9,280 nucleotides of DNA from Gammaproteobacteria bacterium (lineage in GTDB: Bacteria; Pseudomonadota; Gammaproteobacteria; Granulosicoccales; Granulosicoccaceae): contig JAHQVR010000055.1 in assembly GCA_019634245.1 (NCBI GenBank), forward strand, positions 1-9,280. Reading direction: 5' to 3'. Below, piece after piece: positions 1 to 5,607 of the stretch. A program made the position numbers and the translations under genes. How positions within the stretch are numbered: the stretch's first letter is position 1; each line of letters begins with the position of its first letter. The notes beneath the pieces were generated by a model that had not been told where the DNA came from, made no database searches, and saw nothing but the letters and a program-made list of their open reading frames with translations.

Positions 1-2
1 CC

Positions 3-1085
3 ATTGCTATGGCTTTGATTGGTCAAGACGTGGAAGATCAGGCCAGCATCGACAAGGCACTACTGTCACTAGACCCATCACCAATGAAATCGACACTCGG
101 TGGAAATGCTACCGTTGCGACATCATTAGCCGTTTTACACGCCGCAGCCAATACATCGAACAAGCCTTTGTGGAAACACATCGCCGACGAATTTGGCTTT
201 ACACCATCGCTGCCCTTACCTGAAATACAAATATTCGGCGGAGGAGCGCATGCCGGCCGGCGCGTGGACATTCAGGACTTCATGATTATGGTGCCGGGTG
301 CATCTGATTTTGATGAAGTGATGGAAGTGACTAGCGAGGTTTACTTTGCTGCTGGAGACTTAATGGCTAAAAGCGGTCAAGCAGCTGGCATCGCAGATGA
401 AGGAGGATGGTGGCCAAATTTCAACAGCAACGAAGCTGCACTGGAAACGCTAACTCGCGCTATCGAGATGACGGGTGAGAAGCCGGGTGATCGCGTCGTG
501 ATTTCATTAGACATCGCTGCATCGGAATTTCATCAAGACGGTCAATATCATTTAGCACTTGAGAATCGCAGCCTGTCATCCGACCAATTCATCGATTTAC
601 TCAGTGGGTGGATGGATGCGTTTCCTATCGCGTCTATCGAAGATCCTGTCGGCGAAGAAGATGCAGACGGAATGAAAGCCTTCACTGAGCGTTACGGACA
701 ACAGGTACAGATTATTGGCGATGATTATCTTGTCAGCAATGCCAAACTGGTTGCTAACGCAATCGAAGACAATGCCTGTAATGCCGTGTTATTGAAAGTG
801 AATCAGATAGGCACCGTGAGTGAGGCCCTGGACACCCACGCTGCCGCACAGTCTGCGGGTTGGCAATCGGTCGTGTCAGCGCGTTCTGGTGAAACCGAAG
901 ATGTATCAATCAGTCACCTCGCAACGGGACTTGGCAGTGGACAGCTCAAAGTGGGTTCATTCCAACGGTCTGAACGCATGGTGAAATGGAATGAGGTACT
1001 GCGAATCCAGGATACCCTGGGGAAAGACGCCTTTGTCGGTGGTTTGCCCTTACGCAATACGTGGTGGGGACGTAACGCTGGTTGA
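3..1085 (+). CDS. Enolase-family protein (phosphopyruvate hydratase-like), 5' end off the window
   Basis: The reading frame is open from the left edge, so about 75-80 N-terminal residues are missing compared with an enolase of about 430 residues. Numbering from the Met at position 9, the enolase signatures are present: G-G-G-A-H-A-G with His81, Glu110, D-E-G-G with Glu131, metal ligands Asp168, Glu211 and the G-D-D at 237-239, L-K-V-N-Q-I-G with Lys263, and G-Q-L-K with Lys314. Known family chemistry is interconversion of 2-phosphoglycerate and phosphoenolpyruvate in the cytoplasm, with Mg2+. The S-H-R-S-G-E-T-E-D motif reads S-A-R-S-G-E-T-E-D, so the active-site His (His373 in yeast) is Ala291, while the phosphate-binding Arg and Ser remain. 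D-E-G-G-Y-A-P-N is D-E-G-G-W-W-P-N. These changes suggest a paralogue with lowered or altered activity rather than the main glycolytic enolase; related enzymes such as carboxy-PEP synthase show that enolase folds can do other chemistry. No eno symbol is given for that reason. Confidence 0.9.
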   Translation: MAMALIGQDVEDQASIDKALLSLDPSPMKSTLGGNATVATSLAVLHAAANTSNKPLWKHIADEFGFTPSLPLPEIQIFGGGAHAGRRVDIQDFMIMVPGASDFDEVMEVTSEVYFAAGDLMAKSGQAAGIADEGGWWPNFNSNEAALETLTRAIEMTGEKPGDRVVISLDIAASEFHQDGQYHLALENRSLSSDQFIDLLSGWMDAFPIASIEDPVGEEDADGMKAFTERYGQQVQIIGDDYLVSNAKLVANAIEDNACNAVLLKVNQIGTVSEALDTHAAAQSAGWQSVVSARSGETEDVSISHLATGLGSGQLKVGSFQRSERMVKWNEVLRIQDTLGKDAFVGGLPLRNTWWGRNAG

Positions 1086-1135
1086 TATTGCGTCGGCTTT
1101 AACGACGTTACAAAGCAACTATTCGGCTGTTAAGC

Positions 1136-1159
1136 CGATGGGGCATGACTGCCCCATCG
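1136..1159 (+). terminator. Hairpin downstream of the enolase-like gene
   Basis: A perfect 10-bp inverted repeat (CGATGGGGCA / TGCCCCATCG) with a 4-nt TGAC loop lies 50 bp after the stop codon. It is G+C-rich and well placed for a transcript end, but no T-run follows on either strand. It could be a rho-dependent 3' end stabiliser or a bidirectional barrier between the two convergent genes rather than a classical intrinsic terminator. Confidence 0.45.
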
Positions 1160-1201
1160 TTCGCAACTCGAAGTACTTATGCAAAGTGCTTGAGCCTAAC
1201 T

Positions 1202-1223
1202 TAAACGCGATGTTCTTATCGCG
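1202..1223 (-). terminator. Possible intrinsic terminator of glnII
   Basis: On the minus strand, 8 bp past the glnII stop codon, CGCGAT / ATCGCG form a perfect 6-bp stem with a 6-nt loop (stem at 1206-1223), followed by TTTAAGTT. The stem is short and the T-run weak, so this is a modest call. A second imperfect hairpin (1171-1191, 8-bp arms with one mismatch) follows. Confidence 0.4.
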
Positions 1224-1230
1224 CGTCTGC

Positions 1231-2241
1231 TTAGCTTAGCGCTTCAGTTGTGGTTTTGATGATTGCCGCAGCCACTTTGTATGGATCAGCGTTCGACGCT
1301 GGACGACGATCTTCCAGTCGACCTTTCCAACCATCTTCAATAGTGCCAACCGGAATACGAATTGACGCACCACGATCAGAAACACCATAGCTGAACTGAT
1401 CAATCGATTGAGTTTCGTGCTTACCAGTCAATCGCTGATCGTTGTCGGCACCGTAAACACTGATGTGACGCTGAATGTTCTTGCCGAACTCTTCACAAAT
1501 CTTGTTGAACACGTCTTCTTTGCCGGCATCACGCATTGCGCCATTGGAGAAGTTAGCGTGCATACCTGAACCGTTCCAGTCGGTATCACCGAGTGGCTTG
1601 GGATGCCAATCGACGGCAACGCCATACTTTTCGGCTGTGCGTTCCAGCAGGTATCGACCCAACCAGATTTCATCACCAGCCAGTTTTGCACCCTTTGAGA
1701 AAATCTGGAATTCCCACTGACCAGCCGCAACTTCTGAGTTAATGCCTTCAACGTTCAAACCAGCTTCGAGACACAGGTCGAGATGCTCTTCAACAATTTC
1801 ACGACCGTAGGCGTTCTTACCACCAACAGAGCAGTAGTATGGGCCCTGAGGTGCGGGGAAACCCTTCTCGGGGAAACCGAGTGGCAAATTAGTGTCGGTA
1901 TTGATCAGGAAATATTCCTGCTCAAAGCCGAACCAGAAATCATCGTTATCTTCTTCGATGGTGGCGCGGCCGTTTGATACGTGAGGCGTACCATCAGCAT
2001 TTAAAACCTCGGTCATGACCAGGAAGCTGTCTTTGCGGTCTGGGTCCGGAATGATGGCGACTGGCTTCAGCAAACAATCTGAATCGTTGCCTTCAGCCTG
2101 TTCAGTCGAACTACCATCGAACGACCACATTGGACAGTCTTCAAGCTTGCCGCTGAAGTCTGAGCGAACCATGGTTTTACTGCGAAGGCTCTGGGTGGGC
2201 TGGTAGCCGTCGAGCCAGATATATTCCAACTTACTTTTCAT
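1231..2241 (-). CDS. glnII: Glutamine synthetase type II (GSII, eukaryote-like)
   Basis: Cytoplasmic enzyme that makes glutamine from glutamate, ammonia and ATP. The 336-residue length fits GSII (about 330-360) and not the roughly 470-residue GlnA type I. GSII signatures run the full length: L-E-Y-I-W-L-D-G-Y near the N-terminus, F-D-G-S-S-T-E-Q-A at 41-49, F-E-Q-E-Y at 106-110, G-P-Y-Y-C-S-V-G-G at 133-141, an N-S-E-V-A-x-G-Q-W-E-F-Q-I block at 168-180, N-G-S-G-M-H-A-N at 223-230, G-K-H-E-T at 273-277, D-R-G-A-S-I-R-I-P at 289-297 and L-E-D-R-R-P at 309-314. The metal and substrate Glu, His and Arg residues are all there. An in-frame ATG four codons upstream (2253) is possible, but the ATG at 2241 is preferred because GAGG sits 6 nt before it. 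A likely NtrC operator lies upstream. In rhizobia GSII is typically a nitrogen-regulated companion of a type I enzyme. Confidence 0.96.
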   Translation of the reverse strand: MKSKLEYIWLDGYQPTQSLRSKTMVRSDFSGKLEDCPMWSFDGSSTEQAEGNDSDCLLKPVAIIPDPDRKDSFLVMTEVLNADGTPHVSNGRATIEEDNDDFWFGFEQEYFLINTDTNLPLGFPEKGFPAPQGPYYCSVGGKNAYGREIVEEHLDLCLEAGLNVEGINSEVAAGQWEFQIFSKGAKLAGDEIWLGRYLLERTAEKYGVAVDWHPKPLGDTDWNGSGMHANFSNGAMRDAGKEDVFNKICEEFGKNIQRHISVYGADNDQRLTGKHETQSIDQFSYGVSDRGASIRIPVGTIEDGWKGRLEDRRPASNADPYKVAAAIIKTTTEALS

Positions 2242-2373
2242 CGAATTCCTCATTGATCGAGTTGCGAAGCGCCAACTTTAATTGATCCGCAATTGAATGT
2301 TCAAGGATTCCGCACTAATGATTTAACAAATCACAGGGCTCGTGAATCAAGCCACCAAAATAAGCCTATTTTT

Positions 2374-2392
2374 TGGCACCAAAGTGGTGCCA
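2374..2392. promoter_or_regulatory. Candidate NtrC-type operator upstream of glnII
   Basis: TGGCACCA-AAG-TGGTGCCA is a perfect 8-bp dyad with a 3-bp centre. Its core, GCACC-N5-GGTGC, fits the enterobacterial NtrC consensus TGCACC-N5-GGTGCA except for the outermost base pair. It is centred about 140 bp before the glnII start codon, an enhancer-like distance. No convincing sigma-54 promoter (GG-N10-GC) was found on the minus strand between it and glnII, so promoter type is open. The dyad lacks a downstream T-run on either strand, which argues against a terminator. Confidence 0.55.
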
Positions 2393-2447
2393 CAGATCCA
2401 GAATGGGGCAAAAATCCTGATAGTTCGGGGGTTTGAGCAGGTTAGCT

Positions 2448-2475
2448 GCATTGGCACCCTGCTCGCCAATAATGC
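2448..2475 (-). other. Stem-loop 3' of the cupin gene
   Basis: ATTGGC (2450-2455) pairs with GCCAAT (2465-2470) around a 9-nt loop, with an outer GC pair possible across a bulge. It begins 16 bp past the DUF985 stop codon. No T-run follows on the minus strand, so it may only mark or protect the 3' end of that transcript. Confidence 0.3.
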
Positions 2476-2490
2476 AAGAAATGGTTGAAT

Positions 2491-2964
2491 TCAGGGTTTG
2501 GCCTGGCGTACAAATCGCTCCATCGACGGCTCCAGTTTTAGCAACCGAGCGGCCAATTCGGAGTCTTCATTGATCAGCTCAAAATCATCAAATTCAAAGC
2601 CTGGTCCAACGGTACATCCAACCAGGGCAGCTTCGTCCAATGGTTCAGCGGCCTGCCAAAATCCAGCCGGTACAACATGACAATATTCTCTCTGGTGCAC
2701 GCCTAACTCAATACAGCTCAACACCCCGCTATGCTCATTCCATTGATGCAATCGAAGACCTGTACCCTCATACAGATTCCAGACTTCGTCCGAGGCTACC
2801 TTATGAAATCGGCTGACCTCTCCGGGCGCGAGTGAGAAGTAGATATGCGTTAACGCAGACCGCTCCGAGCCACTCCCTGTTGTGACGCGCACCTGCGATC
2901 GAAACACCTCCTGAAATCGGCCTCCTTCAGGATGCTCGTTAAGGCTTGTTGGCTGCATGCGCAA
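2491..2964 (-). CDS. DUF985 / Cupin_5 family protein
   Basis: A 157-residue single-domain cupin of the DUF985 family (Pfam Cupin_5), predicted cytoplasmic, of unknown biochemical role. Visible family motifs, numbered from the TTG start: H-P-E-G-G at 11-15 followed by F-x-E-V-F-R-S; I-Y-F-S-L-x-P-G-E at 41-49; the cupin strand F-H-K-V-A-S-D-E-V-W at 53-62 with His54 and Glu60 as candidate metal or substrate ligands; V-P-A-G-F-W-Q-A-A at 98-106; and the C-terminal G-C-T-V-G-P-G-F-E-F-D-D-F-E-L at 116-130. The start is either TTG at 2964, with GGAG 5 nt upstream, or ATG at 2958, with the same GGAG 11 nt upstream; spacing favours TTG and codon type favours ATG. It lies upstream of glnII on the same strand, but the 249-bp gap argues against a simple operon. 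Its divergent neighbour is a protein kinase. Confidence 0.88.
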   Translation of the reverse strand: MRMQPTSLNEHPEGGRFQEVFRSQVRVTTGSGSERSALTHIYFSLAPGEVSRFHKVASDEVWNLYEGTGLRLHQWNEHSGVLSCIELGVHQREYCHVVPAGFWQAAEPLDEAALVGCTVGPGFEFDDFELINEDSELAARLLKLEPSMERFVRQAKP

Positions 2965-3070
2965 TCATTCTCCCAGGTAAACACAACAGCTATTCTACGC
3001 ATCTAAAGTGACCACAGAGAGGCGCACTGGGCTACACTGAGCTTATGCAGATATTGCAGGGCCCATCGAC

Positions 3071-4024
3071 ATGAGCGAATACCCCAAGTTAAAACTGCCC
3101 GATGCCGAACAGCTTGTGGTCGAACAGACTGACAAAGACCTTGCTGAAAAGCCCGATCCCAACTTTCGATACGCTTACTTCAGAACCGTTGCCAAAGGTG
3201 GCAAATCGCTAATTCAATCCTGCAAAGATCTGCATTTGAATCGCACTATTTGCTACAAAACTCTGCTGCCAGAGTTTGCCAACGATGAAATAGAACAGAA
3301 AAGGCTGTTAAGAGAAGCACGGGTTTCGGCCATGTTGCAGCACCCGAACATTGTGCCCACCTACGAACTCGGCAGAAACAAGCAGGGTCACTACTATTTC
3401 ACCATGAAGTTGGTGCACGGCTATACCCTTCGCGAAGTGTTTGACTATCGGGAACGATATGACCTAAGCCAGCTCATTAACATCATTGTGCAGGTGGCTT
3501 ACGCACTCGAATATGCACACGCTTTGGGCGTAATACACCGGGACGTGAAACCCGAAAACATACTCATTGGCCCCTATGGTGAAATTCTTTTACTCGATTG
3601 GGGTTTGGCTAAAGTGTGGGATAAGGACGGCGCTCAATCGAGCGAGGAAACCGACACGCCGGGCCGTAAGGATGAAAATGTCACGATGACTGGGTATCAA
3701 AAACTCCAGGGTACATTGATGTACATGTCACCTGAACAAATAGAGAAAGACCCGGGCATCGACTACCGCTCAGACATTTTTAGCCTTGGGGTTATTTTAT
3801 ATGAAGCATTAACTGGCAAGACGCCTGTTGAGGGCGAGCTTATCGATGAAGTCATTGAATCCATTCTCAAAGATGAACCAATTGCCCCGTCAGACATTGA
3901 CAAGAACGTGCCAGCAATACTGGAAGATGCGACCATGCAGTGTTTGCATAAAAAACCCGAGGAGCGAGTTCAAAGCGCAGGCCAGCTTATTAGACTACTA
4001 AAACAGAATTGGTCACTGCTGTAG
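3071..4024 (+). CDS. Stand-alone Hanks-type serine/threonine protein kinase (PknB-like, DWG motif)
   Basis: A 317-residue cytoplasmic protein made almost only of a kinase domain. Landmarks: ATP-anchoring Lys63 in I-C-Y-K-T-L, alpha-C Glu82 in L-R-E-A-R, hinge around F-T-M-K-L-V at 110-115, catalytic loop H-R-D-V-K-P-E-N at 156-163 (Asp158, Lys160, Asn163), metal-binding D-W-G at 176-178 in place of D-F-G, S-P-E at 220-222 for A-P-E, S-D-I-F-S-L-G with Asp235, and the closing Arg299. All catalytic residues are kept, so activity is expected. The glycine loop (A-K-G-G-K-S, 41-46) is poor and lacks the usual G-x-G-x-x-G spacing. About 25 residues between DWG and SPE (roughly 184-208) form an acidic, Ser/Thr-rich activation segment that could be autophosphorylated. 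There is no transmembrane helix, PASTA or other sensor domain. AGGG lies 9 nt before the ATG. No phosphatase or FHA partner is visible; the convergent neighbour is a Ser/Lys-rich zinc-ribbon protein. Confidence 0.93.
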   Translation: MSEYPKLKLPDAEQLVVEQTDKDLAEKPDPNFRYAYFRTVAKGGKSLIQSCKDLHLNRTICYKTLLPEFANDEIEQKRLLREARVSAMLQHPNIVPTYELGRNKQGHYYFTMKLVHGYTLREVFDYRERYDLSQLINIIVQVAYALEYAHALGVIHRDVKPENILIGPYGEILLLDWGLAKVWDKDGAQSSEETDTPGRKDENVTMTGYQKLQGTLMYMSPEQIEKDPGIDYRSDIFSLGVILYEALTGKTPVEGELIDEVIESILKDEPIAPSDIDKNVPAILEDATMQCLHKKPEERVQSAGQLIRLLKQNWSLL

Positions 4025-4079
4025 GTCATCCGGCTAAAATAACGTGCCGCTCAACGCCAATATGTGGCTACCTACAGCA
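4017..4079 (+). other. Long-range stem-loop spanning the kinase stop codon
   Basis: TGCTGTAGGT (4017-4026) and ACCTACAGCA (4070-4079) are perfect 10-bp inverted repeats separated by 43 nt. The left arm contains the TAG stop of the kinase. Within the loop CGGC (4031-4034) and GCCG (4046-4049) could form a small inner hairpin. No T-run follows, so it is a 3' end structure rather than a classical terminator. Confidence 0.4.
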
Positions 4080-4081
4080 AT

Positions 4082-4113
4082 AGACTTAGTCTGATGCGAA
4101 GAAAGACTTAGTC
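4082..4113. repeat. Pair of 10-bp direct repeats between convergent genes
   Basis: AGACTTAGTC occurs at 4082-4091 and again at 4104-4113, 22 bp apart (about two helical turns). Each copy contains the perfect palindrome GACT-T-AGTC. The second overlaps the stop codon of the leftward zinc-ribbon gene. Function is unknown. Confidence 0.45.
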
Positions 4114-4659
4114 GAAAATATCGTCTATTTCATCAACGGCTTTTTTTACCCAGTATCCAAAGCCTTTTTTCTTGTGTTTACCCTTGTACTTGCCCTTGTG
4201 GTTTTCTTTACTGCTATACCGCTTTCTATCGTCGTAGCTTGATTTGTTTTTCGAGCGCGTTTTGTACTTACCGCGAGACTTATCGCAGTAACGCTCACTC
4301 CCGTACCGGGCATACTTGCCAGATTTTCCCTCTCTATTGCCTTTATCAGTATCAGCGTGAGATCGTTGTGAAGCCCCTGGTTGCGAAGAATTGGGTTGCG
4401 ACGCCCTTGGTTGAGACAACTCTGGCAAAAGAGTTTGAACGGTTGGTCGCTGCTGACCGCCAGCCTGACTGCCAGCTTCGCCGCCAATTTGGCTACCCAC
4501 CTGGCCACTAAAAGACGGAGACGGTTCAACAAACTCAGATTTGCGCAGCGGTGCACCACACGCTGTGCACTTTAACTCGACTACGGTGTTTGCGGTAATG
4601 GCGAGCGCGACCCTTGTATCGCAGTACTCGCACACCGCTATCTTCTTTACTACCGCCAT
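4108..4659 (-). CDS. Zinc-ribbon protein with Lys-rich C-terminal half, unrecognised family
   Basis: A 183-residue protein without signal peptide or membrane segment. The first 40 residues form a likely zinc ribbon with two C-x-x-C knuckles, Cys10/Cys13 and Cys31/Cys34, the second followed by G-A-P-L-R-K. Residues 47-100 are low-complexity Gly/Gln/Ser/Pro with loose repeats (G-S-Q-x-G-G, then A-S-Q-P / S-S-Q-P / A-S-Q). Residues 105-165 are strongly basic, Lys/Arg/Ser/Tyr/Gly-rich and probably disordered. The last 18 residues switch to an acidic, helix-like end containing W-V-K-K-A-V-D-E-I-D-D. A zinc ribbon plus basic tail suggests nucleic-acid or ribosome contact, but this is inference. The start is the ATG at 4659, as the ribbon begins directly after it; the upstream Shine-Dalgarno is weak. 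It converges on the kinase gene, and its Ser/Tyr-rich basic region could be a substrate, though nothing in the sequence proves that. Confidence 0.75.
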   Translation of the reverse strand: MAVVKKIAVCEYCDTRVALAITANTVVELKCTACGAPLRKSEFVEPSPSFSGQVGSQIGGEAGSQAGGQQRPTVQTLLPELSQPRASQPNSSQPGASQRSHADTDKGNREGKSGKYARYGSERYCDKSRGKYKTRSKNKSSYDDRKRYSSKENHKGKYKGKHKKKGFGYWVKKAVDEIDDIFD

Positions 4660-4783
4660 AGAGTTCTACTTAGACTTCAATTAGGAAAAGCTGGATAAAC
4701 AACTATCGTCTAATGAAACTATAGCAGGAATACCTAAATTCCTAGAGTGGCAATCCTGATTGCACGTTTTTTCCTAGTTTCGT

Positions 4784-5260
4784 CTACTGAACACGTGTCC
4801 AGGTTTGCGAACGACAGAACACCATGACGCAACCGGACACAGCCAATTCGTCGCCTGACAATGACATTTTCGACTTATAGGTTTTGTCACCAACAGGATC
4901 CCAGATTTTTCCACCAACCCATCGACCATCTCCGGTGGCATTCATGTCCCAAACCATTTTTTTGCCAACATGCTCGTAGTCGACATTGGGTTCATCGTTT
5001 AAATCATAGGCAGAGTGTATCGTGCCGCAAATTGAATCATCACACTGTTTGAACTCAATGTGCAGATAACCTCGCTCACTTGATTCGGTACGCCACATTC
5101 CAATTGCATCGTTTGCTGATGCCGTACTCAAACCAGTTATAAACAAGCTGATTGTTAACGCAGCCCCCAGCAATCCTTTAACTTGGATGTTATTAACCGG
5201 GAACCGACTAAGCGCAACCTGCATATTCAAATAAGTGCGAGTAATAAAGCTATTCATCAT
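4784..5260 (-). CDS. Secreted DUF2147 domain protein
   Basis: A 158-residue precursor of the DUF2147 family (Pfam PF09917), function not established. A hydrophobic segment at about 28-45 ends in A-S-A at 47-49, a good signal peptidase I site, so the mature protein of about 109 residues should be periplasmic. The domain opens with I-G-M-W-R-T-E (53-59), has a C-x-x-x-x-C-G-x-I block (Cys73, Cys78), W-V-G-G-K-I-W-D-P-V-G-D-K-T-Y at 114-128, and ends G-C-V-M-V-F-C-R-S-Q-T-W-T-R (Cys144, Cys149). The four cysteines may form disulphides. The leader is long (about 27 residues before the hydrophobic core). An internal Met13 would give a more usual signal peptide, so the true start could be 5224; the ATG at 5260 has GGA 6 nt upstream. 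It is the nearest gene downstream of the repeat-rich region 5261-5607. Confidence 0.88.
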   Translation of the reverse strand: MMNSFITRTYLNMQVALSRFPVNNIQVKGLLGAALTISLFITGLSTASANDAIGMWRTESSERGYLHIEFKQCDDSICGTIHSAYDLNDEPNVDYEHVGKKMVWDMNATGDGRWVGGKIWDPVGDKTYKSKMSLSGDELAVSGCVMVFCRSQTWTRVQ

Positions 5261-5297
5261 ATTAATTCCAGATACGTTTCAATTCGCTATTAAACAA

Positions 5298-5333
5298 TAG
5301 ATACCAATGCTAGATACCAATGCTAGATACCAA
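5298..5333. repeat. Tandem 13-bp repeat, 2.8 copies, upstream of the DUF2147 gene
   Basis: TAGATACCAATGC occurs at 5298-5310 and 5311-5323, and TAGATACCAA follows at 5324-5333. Copies are perfect over the shared bases. The array ends 38 bp before the DUF2147 start codon, so it would fall in the promoter or 5' leader. It may be a cluster of regulator sites or a slippage product. Confidence 0.75.
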
Positions 5334-5522
5334 AGATAACTATTGAATATCTCTTGCGATTCCTTCTGTTATACAGACTGAATCCATGGAGCATAATATC
5401 AATCATCGACAACAGCCCATTGACTTACAATAATAAAGCCTTGGCGGTATTTTCCAAGTCGCTGACTTTAATAAATTGTTTCTCAACGTTGCTTCTCGCT
5501 CCCTGTTCACATAATGAAGAGC

Positions 5523-5582
5523 CTAATTAAGCGCCAAACTAAGTGGCAAACTAAGTGGCAAACTAAGTGGCAAACTAAGTGG
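5523..5582. repeat. Tandem 12-bp repeat, four perfect copies plus one degenerate
   Basis: CAAACTAAGTGG is repeated head to tail at 5535-5546, 5547-5558, 5559-5570 and 5571-5582 with no difference between copies. The preceding 12 bases, 5523-5534, match the unit at 8 of 12 positions and abut in phase, so they look like a decayed fifth copy. The array begins 25 bp beyond the ABA4-like stop codon. There are no spacers, so it is not a CRISPR. Confidence 0.85.
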
Positions 5583-5607
5583 TAAAAAAAGACATAATCA
5601 ATAAAGA

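Larger units (their letters stand above)
5261..5607. other. 347-bp gene-free region with two tandem repeats
   Basis: This A+T-rich stretch lies upstream of the leftward DUF2147 gene and downstream of the leftward ABA4-like gene. No credible ORF, tRNA or strong intrinsic terminator was seen. It holds a 13-bp repeat close to the DUF2147 start and a 12-bp repeat close to the end of the ABA4-like gene. No promoter with both good -35 and -10 boxes was found; TATTAT and TATAAC -10-like strings on the minus strand lack partners. Confidence 0.7.

Noticed and set aside
991..1239. Open frame overlapping the end of the enolase-like gene
   Set aside because: It shares sequence with the enolase C-terminus in another frame, runs through the intergenic hairpins and has no recognisable motif.
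2374..2392. The TGGCACCA dyad as an intrinsic terminator for the cupin gene
   Set aside because: On the minus strand the stem is followed by an A-run, not T; the T-run lies on the wrong side. The operator reading fits better.
2451..2467. Sigma-54-like element TTGGCAC-N5-TCGCC on the plus strand
   Set aside because: The GG-N10-GC spacing fits, but the -12 box is poor, it points away from glnII toward the 3' end of the opposite-strand cupin gene, and its bases are better explained as part of the 2450-2470 stem-loop.
4750..4770. Terminator-like GCAAT-CCTG-ATTGC followed by T6 on the plus strand
   Set aside because: The stem is only 5 bp and no rightward gene lies close upstream; the nearby DUF2147 gene runs leftward, where the stem would be preceded by A-run.
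5523..5582. Short CRISPR array
   Set aside because: The 12-bp units are directly abutting with no spacers, and there is no cas gene nearby.
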